A stretch of 16,860 nucleotides of DNA from an uncultured Eggerthella sp. (GCA_900544455.1 UQVJ01000030.1:1-16860); one strand, 5' to 3'; shown: positions 1 to 8,122, counted from the first letter of the stretch. The notes: generated from the letters alone by a model not told the origin. Numbers and translations: made by a program.

Positions 1-19
1 ACGTGTGCTCTTCCGATCT
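1..19 (+). other. Illumina adapter remnant at contig start
   Basis: These 19 bases (ACGTGTGCTCTTCCGATCT) equal the 3' end of the standard Illumina TruSeq read-2 adapter. They are not genomic. Together with adapter sequence at the other end they show that the assembly ran into untrimmed reads, so the contig boundary is technical and not biological. Confidence 0.95.
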
Positions 20-40
20 CATCTGACTTATCTGCGGCAT
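20..40 (-). CDS. Truncated start of a third gene in the activase operon
   Basis: On the minus strand an ATG at 40-38 opens a frame reading MPQISQM before the contig ends in adapter. It is preceded by a strong Shine-Dalgarno GGAGG (complement of 46-50) with a 5-base spacer, and begins 27 bases after the stop of the TetR gene in the same direction. This suggests a third cistron after the activase and the regulator. Seven codons are too few to identify a product, and a chance ATG next to a purine-rich stretch cannot be excluded. Confidence 0.4.
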
Positions 41-67
41 TAAGTCCTCCGCTTCTGCGCAAGCAGC

Positions 68-703
68 TTATCTTGCCATATGCGAATACAGGCGTACGCG
101 CTGCTCGAATTCCTGGAGCGAGATTCCTTGGGCATTGCTGATGCGGATGGCGAGGTAGCGGGCATTGTCTTTGATGGCGTAGATCATTTCCTCTGGGAAA
201 GAAGAGCCGTCGAGCTTTCCCTCGCGATAGAGATAATCGATAACGCCGATCAGGCCGCTGATGGAATACTCGATGATGATGCGCGCATTAGAGGTGAGCT
301 CCTCTCCCTCGTTGCAGAGGATGGTTTGCCACATGTTGGCTATGATGGCGCGGATATTCAGCGCTACGCATTCTTGGCTACAGCGTTTCATCACAAGGCC
401 GCAGCGCTGCGTGCGCTGGGGCAGCAGCACCTCGGTGAGCGCCTTGCTGTCGTTGCTGAGCATATAGAAGATGCCAAGCGGAAGGCCTTTGCTGTTGAGC
501 AGCTCTTCTTCGATAACGGTGAACAGCAGCGCATCGAGCGATTCGTAATGGTAGTAAAACGTGCCGCGGTTGCAATGTGCCTTTTGGGTGACCATATTCA
601 CCGTGATGTGCTTCAGGTCGTTTTCCTCAAGCAATTCCCAGAATGCATTTTTGATGCGTTCTACTGCAGCGGGCGCCTGTTGATCTTTGCGGGGTCGTGC
701 CAT
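68..703 (-). CDS. TetR/AcrR-family transcriptional regulator
   Basis: This 211-aa protein has the TetR layout: an N-terminal three-helix DNA-binding domain (about residues 14-60, recognition helix around GTFYYHYESLDALL) followed by a helical ligand/dimer domain. The family consists mostly of repressors released by small molecules. The ATG at 703-701 follows AAGGA (complement of 711-715) by 7 bases. It lies 45 bp downstream of the activase gene on the same strand, so the two are probably co-transcribed, and operator-like repeats sit in the activase leader. Cys44, Cys101, Cys108 and Cys112 are notable; the last three form a C-x6-C-x3-C cluster that could be redox- or metal-responsive (inference). 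The ligand cannot be told from sequence, and control of the neighbouring activase or the truncated next gene is inferred from position only. Confidence 0.9.
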   Translation of the reverse strand: MARPRKDQQAPAAVERIKNAFWELLEENDLKHITVNMVTQKAHCNRGTFYYHYESLDALLFTVIEEELLNSKGLPLGIFYMLSNDSKALTEVLLPQRTQRCGLVMKRCSQECVALNIRAIIANMWQTILCNEGEELTSNARIIIEYSISGLIGVIDYLYREGKLDGSSFPEEMIYAIKDNARYLAIRISNAQGISLQEFEQRVRLYSHMAR

Positions 704-748
704 GATGGATTCCTTCGTTGTGGGGCAATACGGGTTATGGCTCGTCCG

Positions 749-3700
749 CTAGGACGTGCGAGGTTTGCGTGCGTTCATGATGAGCATTTGCAGTCGGTTT
801 TCGATATTGGCGAAGCTGACGTCAGGGTCGAAGTCGAGGGGCAGAATCTGCGCGTCGGGATATAGCTCTTTCAGACGCTTTGATATGCCGCGGCCAACTA
901 CGTGATTGGGTAGGCATCCAAAGGGCTGCAGGATAACGAACGCGCGGCACCCTTGCTTTGCATGGTGCAAGATCTCTGCAGGAATCAGCACGCCTTCACC
1001 GGCATCGAAGGTGTGGTGGATGATGGGATCGCTTGCCTGTACCAATTCGGGCATGCGGCACGGCGGCGTGTACAGCGGGTGCGCTTTGGCAATTCTGTCG
1101 GTAACGTCGTGGGCCAACTTGAAGAAGGCATCGGATATCGAATTGTTCAGCTTGATGGGAAGCGGGCGATGCACCTTGTATTCGCGTTGCTGAGATCGCT
1201 GGTAGAAGTACGTTTTGCGAATAACGTCGGTCATGCGCGCTTCGATGATTTCCAGCCCGTTGCTTTCCAAGTACCGTTCCATATCGTGGTTTGCACCTGG
1301 ATGGAAATTCAGCAGGTACTCGCCCACGATCAGCACGGTGGGGCGCGGTTTACTTCGGTCGTACTGCACGGAAAGCATTGAAGCTATGGCTTTTTTGAAG
1401 CCCTTCTTCATGCCCCCGATGCCGTTTTGGCGCAAGCCGCTTATAACGGCATCGATAGATTCGTCGAATGCTGCATCGGCGCTGCCCGGCTCCAGCTCGT
1501 AGGGTCGTATCTTGCGCAGCAGCTCTTCCAACGCGTCGATCATGGGCAAGCCGAATGCAATTTGCATAGCGGTTTTTAGGCTCATCTTAAAGCCAGGATG
1601 AACGTTGTGGGCGTCTTCGGCATCGTTGGTGATGATGGGAACTTGAGGATAGCCGGCATCATCGAGCGCTTTACGCAGAAGCGCAGCGTAGTGGGTAAGG
1701 CGGCAGTCGCCGATGTACTTGCCAGTGGCGATAGCAACCTTGTTGGGGTCGTATTCACCCGATTCAAGTGCCGCCAACGCTTCTCCAACCACGATTTGAG
1801 CTGGGAAGCAGATGTCGTTATGAACGTAGCGTTTCCCCAGGTAGATTGCGCGTTCGTGGCCAATAGGAAGAGAAACGGTGGTCAGGCCTTGATTGGCAAA
1901 CGCTGCCGCCATAAGTTGGCTGAAGGCATGCGAGGTATTGGGAACCAGCACCGTTTTGGTGGCGGCATCCTTCTTTGTGAATTTTTGCGGATAGGGATCC
2001 GCGAGCTTTTCTCCGGTGGCGCGAGCTAGAGCCTCGTCGATTTTGCGCTCGAATGCGGCTGTGCAGGCTGCGCATTGGGAGGATTCGCAAGTTTGTGTGC
2101 TGCCGCAGCAAGGGGCATCCGGGTTTCTCTGTTGATCTGCATCGATAGCATGGGCCGTCTGAGCAGATGCTATCGTTTTTTCTTTTTCGCGACGTTCGTT
2201 GACGGTTTCGATAAACGAGCGCACACGGATACCCAAAGGACCACGGATGTCGCTTTCGTCCACTTTGAGTATGAGCGGTGTTTTGTCGCTGATTTCCTTC
2301 ATCAGGCGGATGATCTCGTCGGAAAGATAGGCATCGTGGCCGCAGCCGAAGCTCACTATCTGCACGTACTCCATATTGGGGCTTTGCGCCGCCAAGGTTG
2401 CTGTCGATAGCATTCGGGCGTGGAAATTGTTCGCAATGTCGATCAGGCTGTTCTGCAGCGGCACTTGTGTGGCTCCCGGAACGGAGTCGGCGGTGATGAC
2501 GGGAATGCCGTGTTCGGTAAACAACGTTGGCAGCTCATGGTTAACCAAGTCGTCGTTATGGTAGGGACGTCCTGCCAGCACCACGGCGTAGGTGCCTTCG
2601 TTGCGGGCTTGCGCCAGCACTTCGGCGCCGCGCTGTTGAAGGGCAGTGCCGAACGAAGCCTGCGCGTTGTGCGCCTGGTCGAGGGCCGCCAAGGTTGCTT
2701 TATCGGGGATTTGGAAGGTTTCCTTGAAGTACTTCACCAGCTGGTCGGTGCAGTCTTCTTCTGTGAACCAATGGAACATCGGGTTATCGAAGGGAATGTT
2801 CCAACGGCGGCTGGGGTTGTCAGAGTTCTGCACCACCAGGGCGTATCCCTTAACCACAGCGCACATTGACTGGCTGTCCTTCGAGGTATTTTCCGAGGGT
2901 ACCGTGGTAACGATTGGCATGAAAATGCGGTCGACGCCCTGTTTATACAGGTCGCGAAGATGGCCATGAACCAGTTTTGCGGGGAAGCATACGGTGTCGG
3001 ACGTAACGGCGGAAAGGCCGTTTTCGTAGATGGTGCGTGTTGATTTGTGGGAGAGCTTTACGGTGAAGCCCAGCGCTTGCAGCAGTGTTTTCCAGAACGG
3101 CATGCTGTCCCAGAAGAACAGTACGCGCGGAATACCCAAGGTTATTCCCTGGGAAGGCATAACGGGAGTACAGGGCCAATCCTTGAAGAGCAATTGCTCG
3201 CGTTCGTTGTACAGATTGGGCACGCTTTCCATGCTTCGGTTTGCTTCGCGCACTTGTTCGCGAACTTTTGCGTCGGAAAGCTCGCCCACAACCTCGCCCT
3301 TGGTGCAGCGATTGCCGGTGATCCATGAAGTGCCATTTGAGAACGTGATGCGTGTGCGGTTGCAGCGGTTTGAGCAGAATGGGCAGATCAGGTTCGTTTC
3401 TTGCGAATAGCTGAAGGATTCCAGGGCGTCCCAGCCGATAAACGAGGATGCTTGGCTGGCATGCTCGTTTTCTCGGGCAATAAGCGCTACGCCGATTGCC
3501 CCCATAAGGCCGGGGTAGGGTGCGCGAGTAACCTCTTGGCCAACGTATTGTTCGAATGCGCGCAGTACTGCGTCGTTCAGGAACGTGCCGCCCTGGACAA
3601 CGATATGGCTGCCAAGCTTTTCCAGGTTGGAAACGCGAATCACCTTGGTGAATACGTTTTCGATGATAGAGCGGCAAAGGCCTGCCATGATGTCATTGGG

Positions 3701-5314
3701 GTTCTTGCCGTTCTTCTGCTCGGTTACGATGCTGCTGTTCATGAACACCGTGCAGCGGCTTCCCAGATCGGCGGGCGCTTTCGATTCGAAGGCAGCGCCG
3801 GCAATGCTTTTGGTGGGGATGTTCAACGTGGATGCGAAGCTCTCGAGGAACGATCCGCAGCCGGAAGAGCATGCCTCGTTTACTACGACATTGGTGATAA
3901 CGCCGTTGTCGATCCAGATCGCCTTCATGTCTTGGCCGCCAATGTCCAGGATGAATGAAGCGTTGGGGTCGAATTGCTGAACAGCGCGCGAGTGGGCAAC
4001 CGTTTCAACGGTGTGGCAATCAGCGCCCAGGGCGTTGGCGAACAGCATTTCGCCGTATCCGGTGGTGCCGCATCCCGCTACTTCGAGTTCGCAGCCGGCA
4101 TCTTGGTACCGTTTGTGCAAGGCACGCAGTGCCTCTACGGCAACATCGACAGGCTCGCCTTCGTTGGAGGCGTAGAACGAGTCAACGAGTTCGCATTCCT
4201 CGTTGAGCAGGGCGAACTTAGTGGTGGTGGATCCGCAGTCCACGCCAAGGTATACGCGGAGAGTTTCGGGAAGGTTCCCCTGTTCAAGTGCGGTTTTTGT
4301 TTGGGGCAGCTGATGGTGTTCGGTGAAGATGGCACGCTCTGCGTCGGTTTCGAAGAAGGGCTTGCCGGCATAGGCGCTTTGCGATGCGGCGCTTCCCGCC
4401 GCATCGTCTATGATCACGATGTGAGCGTCTTCCAGCGTCTTGATTGCTTGGGAAGGAACGAGGCGTGCCTGACGGTCGGCGAAGAGCTCTTCCAAGGCAA
4501 GCGCTGCGCCCACTGCAACGATGGTTTCGGGGTGATCGGGGATGATGATGTCTTCCCTACCTAGCTCAAGGCGTTCGGCGAAAACAGCGATCAGGCGTGG
4601 GTTGAAGGTGAGCGGCCCGCCTTCGAATACGACGGGGGCTTCGATTTCCAAGCCCTGAGCCAAGCCGCCGATGGTCTGCTTGGCGATAGCGTGAAACGAA
4701 GAAAGGGCGATATCTGCCTTCGGTACTCCCTGGTTGAGCAGGGGCTGAATATCGGTCTTTGCGTATACGCCGCAACGGCCGGAAACGTTATGGACGGCTT
4801 CGCCCTGTTGGGCGAGGTCGTTGAACTGTTCGGTGGGCACTTTAAGAAGCGTGGCAATCTCATCGACGAAGGCGCCCGTGCCGCCTGCGCAGCTTCCGTT
4901 CATACGCATATCGGCAACTGACAGGCAGTTTGCCTCATTGTCGAATTTGAAGAAGATCATCTTCGCATCTTGGCCGCCGAGTTCGATGGCGGTGCGCGCG
5001 GTAGGATAATTCGCGCCTACCGCAAGGGAATTTGCCACAACCTCCTGTACATAGGGCAGGTTCAGGGCTTCAGCTAAAGCCGCACCGCCCGAACCGCACA
5101 AGGCGGCGCGCATGGGAACGCCTCCGAACTGCTGGTCCAATTCGGCAAGCAAGCTTTTCAAGCAGTTTGCCTGCTGGGCATGATGGCGCACGTAGCGGCG
5201 CATGAGCACTTCATGGGACGCTGCGTCCATAACGGCTATCTTTGCCGTCGTGGACCCAACATCTATACCTACAAGGAGCTGCGATGATTGGTTGTTCTGC
5301 ACAGGTGAAGCCAC
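749..5314 (-). CDS. Fused 2-hydroxyacyl-CoA dehydratase activase (tandem BadF/HgdC-type ATPase plus dehydratase-like domains)
   Basis: This 1521-aa protein has four modules. Residues 12-280 and 353-615 are two ASKHA-fold BadF/BadG/BcrA/BcrD-type ATPase domains, with phosphate loops GIDVGSTTAK and GVDCGSTTTK and the paired motifs GGQDAK and GGQDMK. Residues about 640-1040 match the DUF2229/COG3580 type, with a CPFCSNRC cluster at 644-651. Residues about 1120-1510 match the COG3581 type. HgdC activases are homodimers sharing one [4Fe-4S] cluster through two cysteines per subunit; here the equivalents are Cys142/Cys181 and Cys482/Cys521 in one chain. Such enzymes inject a low-potential electron, with ATP hydrolysis, into dehydratases or benzoyl-CoA-type reductases. 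A cysteine-rich linker (residues 1069-1084) is unusual. The start is GTG at 5314, just before the first phosphate loop, with only a weak AGAAAGAAG ribosome site. No dehydratase subunits are adjacent, so the substrate is unknown. Confidence 0.93.
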   Translation of the reverse strand: MASPVQNNQSSQLLVGIDVGSTTAKIAVMDAASHEVLMRRYVRHHAQQANCLKSLLAELDQQFGGVPMRAALCGSGGAALAEALNLPYVQEVVANSLAVGANYPTARTAIELGGQDAKMIFFKFDNEANCLSVADMRMNGSCAGGTGAFVDEIATLLKVPTEQFNDLAQQGEAVHNVSGRCGVYAKTDIQPLLNQGVPKADIALSSFHAIAKQTIGGLAQGLEIEAPVVFEGGPLTFNPRLIAVFAERLELGREDIIIPDHPETIVAVGAALALEELFADRQARLVPSQAIKTLEDAHIVIIDDAAGSAASQSAYAGKPFFETDAERAIFTEHHQLPQTKTALEQGNLPETLRVYLGVDCGSTTTKFALLNEECELVDSFYASNEGEPVDVAVEALRALHKRYQDAGCELEVAGCGTTGYGEMLFANALGADCHTVETVAHSRAVQQFDPNASFILDIGGQDMKAIWIDNGVITNVVVNEACSSGCGSFLESFASTLNIPTKSIAGAAFESKAPADLGSRCTVFMNSSIVTEQKNGKNPNDIMAGLCRSIIENVFTKVIRVSNLEKLGSHIVVQGGTFLNDAVLRAFEQYVGQEVTRAPYPGLMGAIGVALIARENEHASQASSFIGWDALESFSYSQETNLICPFCSNRCNRTRITFSNGTSWITGNRCTKGEVVGELSDAKVREQVREANRSMESVPNLYNEREQLLFKDWPCTPVMPSQGITLGIPRVLFFWDSMPFWKTLLQALGFTVKLSHKSTRTIYENGLSAVTSDTVCFPAKLVHGHLRDLYKQGVDRIFMPIVTTVPSENTSKDSQSMCAVVKGYALVVQNSDNPSRRWNIPFDNPMFHWFTEEDCTDQLVKYFKETFQIPDKATLAALDQAHNAQASFGTALQQRGAEVLAQARNEGTYAVVLAGRPYHNDDLVNHELPTLFTEHGIPVITADSVPGATQVPLQNSLIDIANNFHARMLSTATLAAQSPNMEYVQIVSFGCGHDAYLSDEIIRLMKEISDKTPLILKVDESDIRGPLGIRVRSFIETVNERREKEKTIASAQTAHAIDADQQRNPDAPCCGSTQTCESSQCAACTAAFERKIDEALARATGEKLADPYPQKFTKKDAATKTVLVPNTSHAFSQLMAAAFANQGLTTVSLPIGHERAIYLGKRYVHNDICFPAQIVVGEALAALESGEYDPNKVAIATGKYIGDCRLTHYAALLRKALDDAGYPQVPIITNDAEDAHNVHPGFKMSLKTAMQIAFGLPMIDALEELLRKIRPYELEPGSADAAFDESIDAVISGLRQNGIGGMKKGFKKAIASMLSVQYDRSKPRPTVLIVGEYLLNFHPGANHDMERYLESNGLEIIEARMTDVIRKTYFYQRSQQREYKVHRPLPIKLNNSISDAFFKLAHDVTDRIAKAHPLYTPPCRMPELVQASDPIIHHTFDAGEGVLIPAEILHHAKQGCRAFVILQPFGCLPNHVVGRGISKRLKELYPDAQILPLDFDPDVSFANIENRLQMLIMNARKPRTS

Positions 5315-5332
5315 GATAGTAAAAACTTCTTT

Positions 5333-5414
5333 CTAACTAAAACAACCCTGTCGAACAGGGCATAGTTAGTTTATCCAACAATGTGTTTAATAAAAACAGA
5401 CATTTGCACTAACT
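5333..5414 (-). promoter_or_regulatory. Operator-like repeats in the activase leader
   Basis: The AT-rich region before the activase contains CTAACTA at 5333-5339, its exact inverse TAGTTAG at 5363-5369, and ACTAACT again at 5408-5414, which is inverse to AGTTAGT at 5364-5370. Between the first two lies a second dyad, CCCTGT-CGA-ACAGGG (5346-5360). Three copies of one 6-7-bp half-site plus an interior palindrome are what a repressor operator looks like, and the downstream TetR gene is the obvious candidate binder (inference). No convincing -35/-10 pair could be fixed for the minus strand, so the transcription start is not assigned. Confidence 0.5.
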
Positions 5415-5650
5415 CCATTTATTTTTCGTTGTTGTGGGCACGGTTTCGCTCGGTGTGGCGGTTGAGGGCCGCGAGCGCCGTCAATCCATCGCATGTCAAT
5501 GCTCTGATGCCCGATGGGGGCTAAGGGACGGCGAGTGGCGTCCAATCGTGCCAATGCTTGGTTTCCGGTGGCGGTTGGGGCCGCAGATGGTGCCGGTTGC
5601 CAAGGTTGAGCGGGACGTTCTCCTCTCTTGGGCCTTGAATGTCCCGTTTC
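5415..5650. other. Intergenic stretch without a recognised gene
   Basis: This is the G+C-rich central part of the 420-bp gap between the divergent activase and phasin genes. A 73-codon plus-strand frame exists at 5434-5655, but it lacks a ribosome binding site and its translation has no recognisable features. I see no RNA gene, terminator with a T-run, or long repeat. Small dyads such as CCAA-TGC-TTGG are within chance expectation. Confidence 0.5.
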
Positions 5651-5688
5651 CTTGAAACGCGTTCAAGCTGCTGAAAAGCCGATATAAT
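5651..5688 (+). promoter_or_regulatory. Promoter of the phasin gene with an overlapping palindrome
   Basis: A perfect -10 box TATAAT lies at 5683-5688, 46 bases before the start codon. The -35 is weak: GTTCAA at 5661-5666 gives a 16-base spacer. It is embedded in the 17-bp palindrome CTTGAA-ACGCG-TTCAAG (5651-5667). A dyad over the -35 of a promoter with an ideal -10 but a poor -35 suggests regulator binding there; the regulator is unknown. Confidence 0.65.
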
Positions 5689-5734
5689 AGAGAACAGGGA
5701 TCACCATCTACCTAGCTGAAATGGAGGGGTCATC

Positions 5735-6073
5735 ATGGCTACTGAATTCGAAAAGGGTTTCCGCGATATTTTCTTGGCAGGCGTTGGCGCTATGGCCATC
5801 ACTGGCGAAAAGGCGAAGGAAGTGCTCGATACCCTTATTGAAAAGGGCGGCGTTACGGTTGAACAGGGCAAGGATATCAACCGCGAGCTGCAGCATAAGG
5901 CAAACGAAACCGTTGCCAAGGTTCGCGAGGAAAGCATTGCCGCCGCGATGAAAACCATGAGCGCTGAAGAGCGCGCCGAGTTCGCTGCAACCGTTGCTAA
6001 GCTTGCCGCAGAGCCCGTTGCCGAAGAGGCAGAGGAAGCCGAAGAGGCACCTGTAGAGGAAAAGGCTGAATAA
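5735..6073 (+). CDS. Phasin-family small coiled-coil protein
   Basis: This 112-aa protein resembles the short phasin/PhaF-like family (COG3937): a hydrophobic, Gly/Ala-rich start (FLAGVGAMAITGEKAKEVLD, residues 13-32), a long charged amphipathic helix (about 27-90) and an acidic Ala/Glu-rich tail (93-112). Classical phasins coat polyhydroxyalkanoate granules, but no PHA synthase gene is in view and this short form occurs in organisms without PHA, so a membrane- or protein-associating helical role is equally possible. The start is well set by GGAGGGG at 5723-5729, 5 bases before ATG. A strong terminator follows directly. The neighbouring ABC1 kinase gene on the same strand is a recurrent partner of such small proteins, to my recollection of the family. 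Confidence 0.8.
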   Translation: MATEFEKGFRDIFLAGVGAMAITGEKAKEVLDTLIEKGGVTVEQGKDINRELQHKANETVAKVREESIAAAMKTMSAEERAEFAATVAKLAAEPVAEEAEEAEEAPVEEKAE

Positions 6074-6084
6074 CCCGCATGCGC

Positions 6085-6119
6085 AGAACGTGGCAGGGTG
6101 TTCCTGCCACGTTCTTTTT
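6085..6119 (+). terminator. Rho-independent terminator after the phasin gene
   Basis: A perfect 13-bp stem (6085-6097 with 6103-6115), loop GTGTT and run TTTTT (6115-6119) begin 11 bases after the phasin stop codon. The kinase gene downstream therefore needs read-through or its own promoter. Confidence 0.93.
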
Positions 6120-6189
6120 GTATGGGAGGAAACTCCCGGTCTAGTTGGTTGATAGTGCGTTCTGGAGGCAATTCGCGAGAGCGGCGCCT

Positions 6190-6217
6190 TTGCGGTTGCT
6201 CGCTTCATCCCTATAGT
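6190..6217 (+). promoter_or_regulatory. Candidate promoter of the ABC1 kinase gene
   Basis: TTGCGG at 6190-6195 and TATAGT at 6212-6217 are separated by 16 bases. They lie between the phasin terminator and the kinase start codon, which gives a leader of about 50 bases. Confidence 0.5.
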
Positions 6218-6272
6218 GCAAAACGCGTCCACCTGTTTGCTTCGATGCTGGTTGGTCCATTAGAGGAATTTC

Positions 6273-7925
6273 ATGAACGAAAACACCTTGCTCAAACGTT
6301 TTTTCGAAAACGGTACCGAATTCGATCCCGATAAGCAGTTTGGTTTAAGCCACAAGGTGCGCACACGTCGCATCCGCGAAATTGTGCTGCTTATGCGCAA
6401 GCATCATGTCATGGATGGCCTTTCGCCCACGGAGCTGCGCGACATTCTTGTTGATTTGGGGCCAAGCTTCATTAAGATAGGTCAGATGCTTTCCCTTCGT
6501 TCGGAGATTTTGCCACAGGCGTATTGCGATGCGCTTTCCGACTTGCAGATGGATTGCGACCCTATGCCGTTCGAGGAAACGGTAGCGGTGCTTCGGGGCA
6601 TTTATGGCGATAAGTTCGACTCGATATTTAAGGAAATTGACCCGAAGCCGTTGGGTAGTGCCTCTATGGCGCAGGTTCATCGTGCGGTTTTGACAAACGG
6701 TGATGAAGTTGCCGTTAAAGTTCAGCGTCCCGGTGTGCGCACTACCATGGCGCAAGATATCGACGTGATGCGCGCAGTTGCCAAGCAGGCTTCGCGCTTC
6801 ATGAAAGATAACCAGATGCTCAATCTGCGCGATGTGGTGGAAGAGCTGTGGGTTACGTTCTTGGAAGAAACCGACTTCCTGAAAGAAGCGCGCAACTTGG
6901 AAGAGTTTGCGTTGCTCAACAAGGATGTGGTGTATATTTCCTGCCCGAAGCCCTACATGAAATATTGCACTGAAGAAGTTCTGGTCATGGAATACGTTAA
7001 CGGCATTTCCATCCGCGATACGAAGCGTCTGCTTGAAAATGGCTACGACCTGGAAGAAATCGGCGTAAAGGTTATGGACAATTACGCCACGCAGATTATG
7101 GAGCATGGCTTCTTCCATGCCGATCCTCATCCTGGAAATATCTTGGTTAAGGACGGCAAGGTAATCTATATAGACCTAGGAATTATGGGGCGCCTATCTG
7201 TTCGTGACCGCGGGGGTTTCAGACGGATTGTAGAAGCGGTGGGGTCCAAGAACTCCGCCGAACTGAAAGATGCCCTCATCGCGTTTTCCGTAGCGCATGA
7301 TATGAACGCCATCGATCATCCGCGTTTCTTGGCGGAGCTCGATAACGTTTTGGAAAGCTACGGTTCAACCGACGTTGCCGATATTGATATCGGCTCTTTG
7401 TTGGGTGACATCATGGTGCTTACGCGCCAGTGCAAGGTTACCTTGCCCGCTTCGGTTACTGCCGTTTCGCGCGGTATTATCACTATGGAAGGCTCGCTGC
7501 AGGATTGCCTTGCCAACGCCAACATCGTTGACATCATTAATGGGCACCTGCAGCGCTCAAAAGACATCAAGACGGAAATCCAGAATCAAACAAAGGATTT
7601 GCTGATCTCCCTGAACTCTGCAACCCATAGTTTAATTAAGGCCGCTGAGTACTCGGGCGACACGCTTCATATGCTTTCGCGTGGGCAGCTGAAGGTGAAC
7701 ATGGAAATGCTAAGTTCTCCGGAACCCTTGTACAAGGTGGGGCGCATCATGAACCGCCTTGCCATTAGTTTGGTGATTGCCGGTTTGCTGGTAAGTGGCA
7801 GCCTTATCATTGCGGTGGATATGCCGCGTTTGTTTGGGATGCCTGTCCTTTCTCTTATCGAGTATGTTTCCGCGTTTATCCTTTCAGTTTGGCTCGTGTG
7901 GGACATGTTCCGCAGGACGAGGTAG
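6273..7925 (+). CDS. ABC1/UbiB/AarF-family atypical kinase with C-terminal membrane anchor
   Basis: This 550-aa protein has the hallmarks of the ABC1 (ADCK/UbiB) family. These are the KxGQ motif (KIGQ, 68-71), the Ala-rich nucleotide loop region in variant form (GSASMAQVHR, 128-137), the invariant lysine in VAVKVQRPG (Lys149), the catalytic loop HADPHPGN (282-289) and the metal-binding DLG (301-303). Two hydrophobic segments (about 496-515 and 524-545) anchor the C-terminus in the membrane, as in bacterial UbiB. Members bind nucleotide, act as unorthodox kinases or ATPases, and often support isoprenoid-quinone or lipid biosynthesis; no quinone genes are adjacent, so the role here is open. ATG 6273 follows AGAGGA (6262-6267). 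It is the second gene of the phasin/kinase pair but is separated from the first by a terminator. Confidence 0.93.
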   Translation: MNENTLLKRFFENGTEFDPDKQFGLSHKVRTRRIREIVLLMRKHHVMDGLSPTELRDILVDLGPSFIKIGQMLSLRSEILPQAYCDALSDLQMDCDPMPFEETVAVLRGIYGDKFDSIFKEIDPKPLGSASMAQVHRAVLTNGDEVAVKVQRPGVRTTMAQDIDVMRAVAKQASRFMKDNQMLNLRDVVEELWVTFLEETDFLKEARNLEEFALLNKDVVYISCPKPYMKYCTEEVLVMEYVNGISIRDTKRLLENGYDLEEIGVKVMDNYATQIMEHGFFHADPHPGNILVKDGKVIYIDLGIMGRLSVRDRGGFRRIVEAVGSKNSAELKDALIAFSVAHDMNAIDHPRFLAELDNVLESYGSTDVADIDIGSLLGDIMVLTRQCKVTLPASVTAVSRGIITMEGSLQDCLANANIVDIINGHLQRSKDIKTEIQNQTKDLLISLNSATHSLIKAAEYSGDTLHMLSRGQLKVNMEMLSSPEPLYKVGRIMNRLAISLVIAGLLVSGSLIIAVDMPRLFGMPVLSLIEYVSAFILSVWLVWDMFRRTR

Positions 7926-8060
7926 GGCTGTTTTTGGCTGTGCGGCTTGCTTGTTGATTGGTGAAGTTGGGCCGATAGGTTGAAGGCTGTACGGGGTGTT
8001 TACGCTGCGGACGGTGAGGCGTTTTGCCTTGCAGTGATGGATTGACATTGCCCTGTAATG

Positions 8061-8087
8061 TTGTCGGTGGGGCAGCTCGGGTACAAT
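8061..8087 (+). promoter_or_regulatory. Candidate promoter of the membrane protein gene
   Basis: TACAAT at 8082-8087 is a good -10 box; TTGTCG at 8061-8066 is an imperfect -35 with a short 15-base spacer. A consensus TTGACA lies further up at 8042-8047 but has no -10 at a workable distance. The predicted transcription start is near 8094. Confidence 0.5.
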
Positions 8088-8122
8088 GCTGTCAATGGTT
8101 ATGCCTATGAAAGGGGCTTTTG

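Noticed and set aside
80..865. 261-codon plus-strand open frame over the TetR gene and activase end
   Set aside because: Antisense shadow of two genes with clear domains; no ribosome binding site or recognisable product.
5434..5655. 73-codon open frame in the activase/phasin gap
   Set aside because: No ribosome site, unusual composition, and it would end inside the phasin promoter region.
8042..8047. Consensus -35 TTGACA before the membrane protein gene
   Set aside because: The only good -10 is 34 bases downstream, too far for a sigma-70-type promoter; a different -35 was chosen with low confidence.
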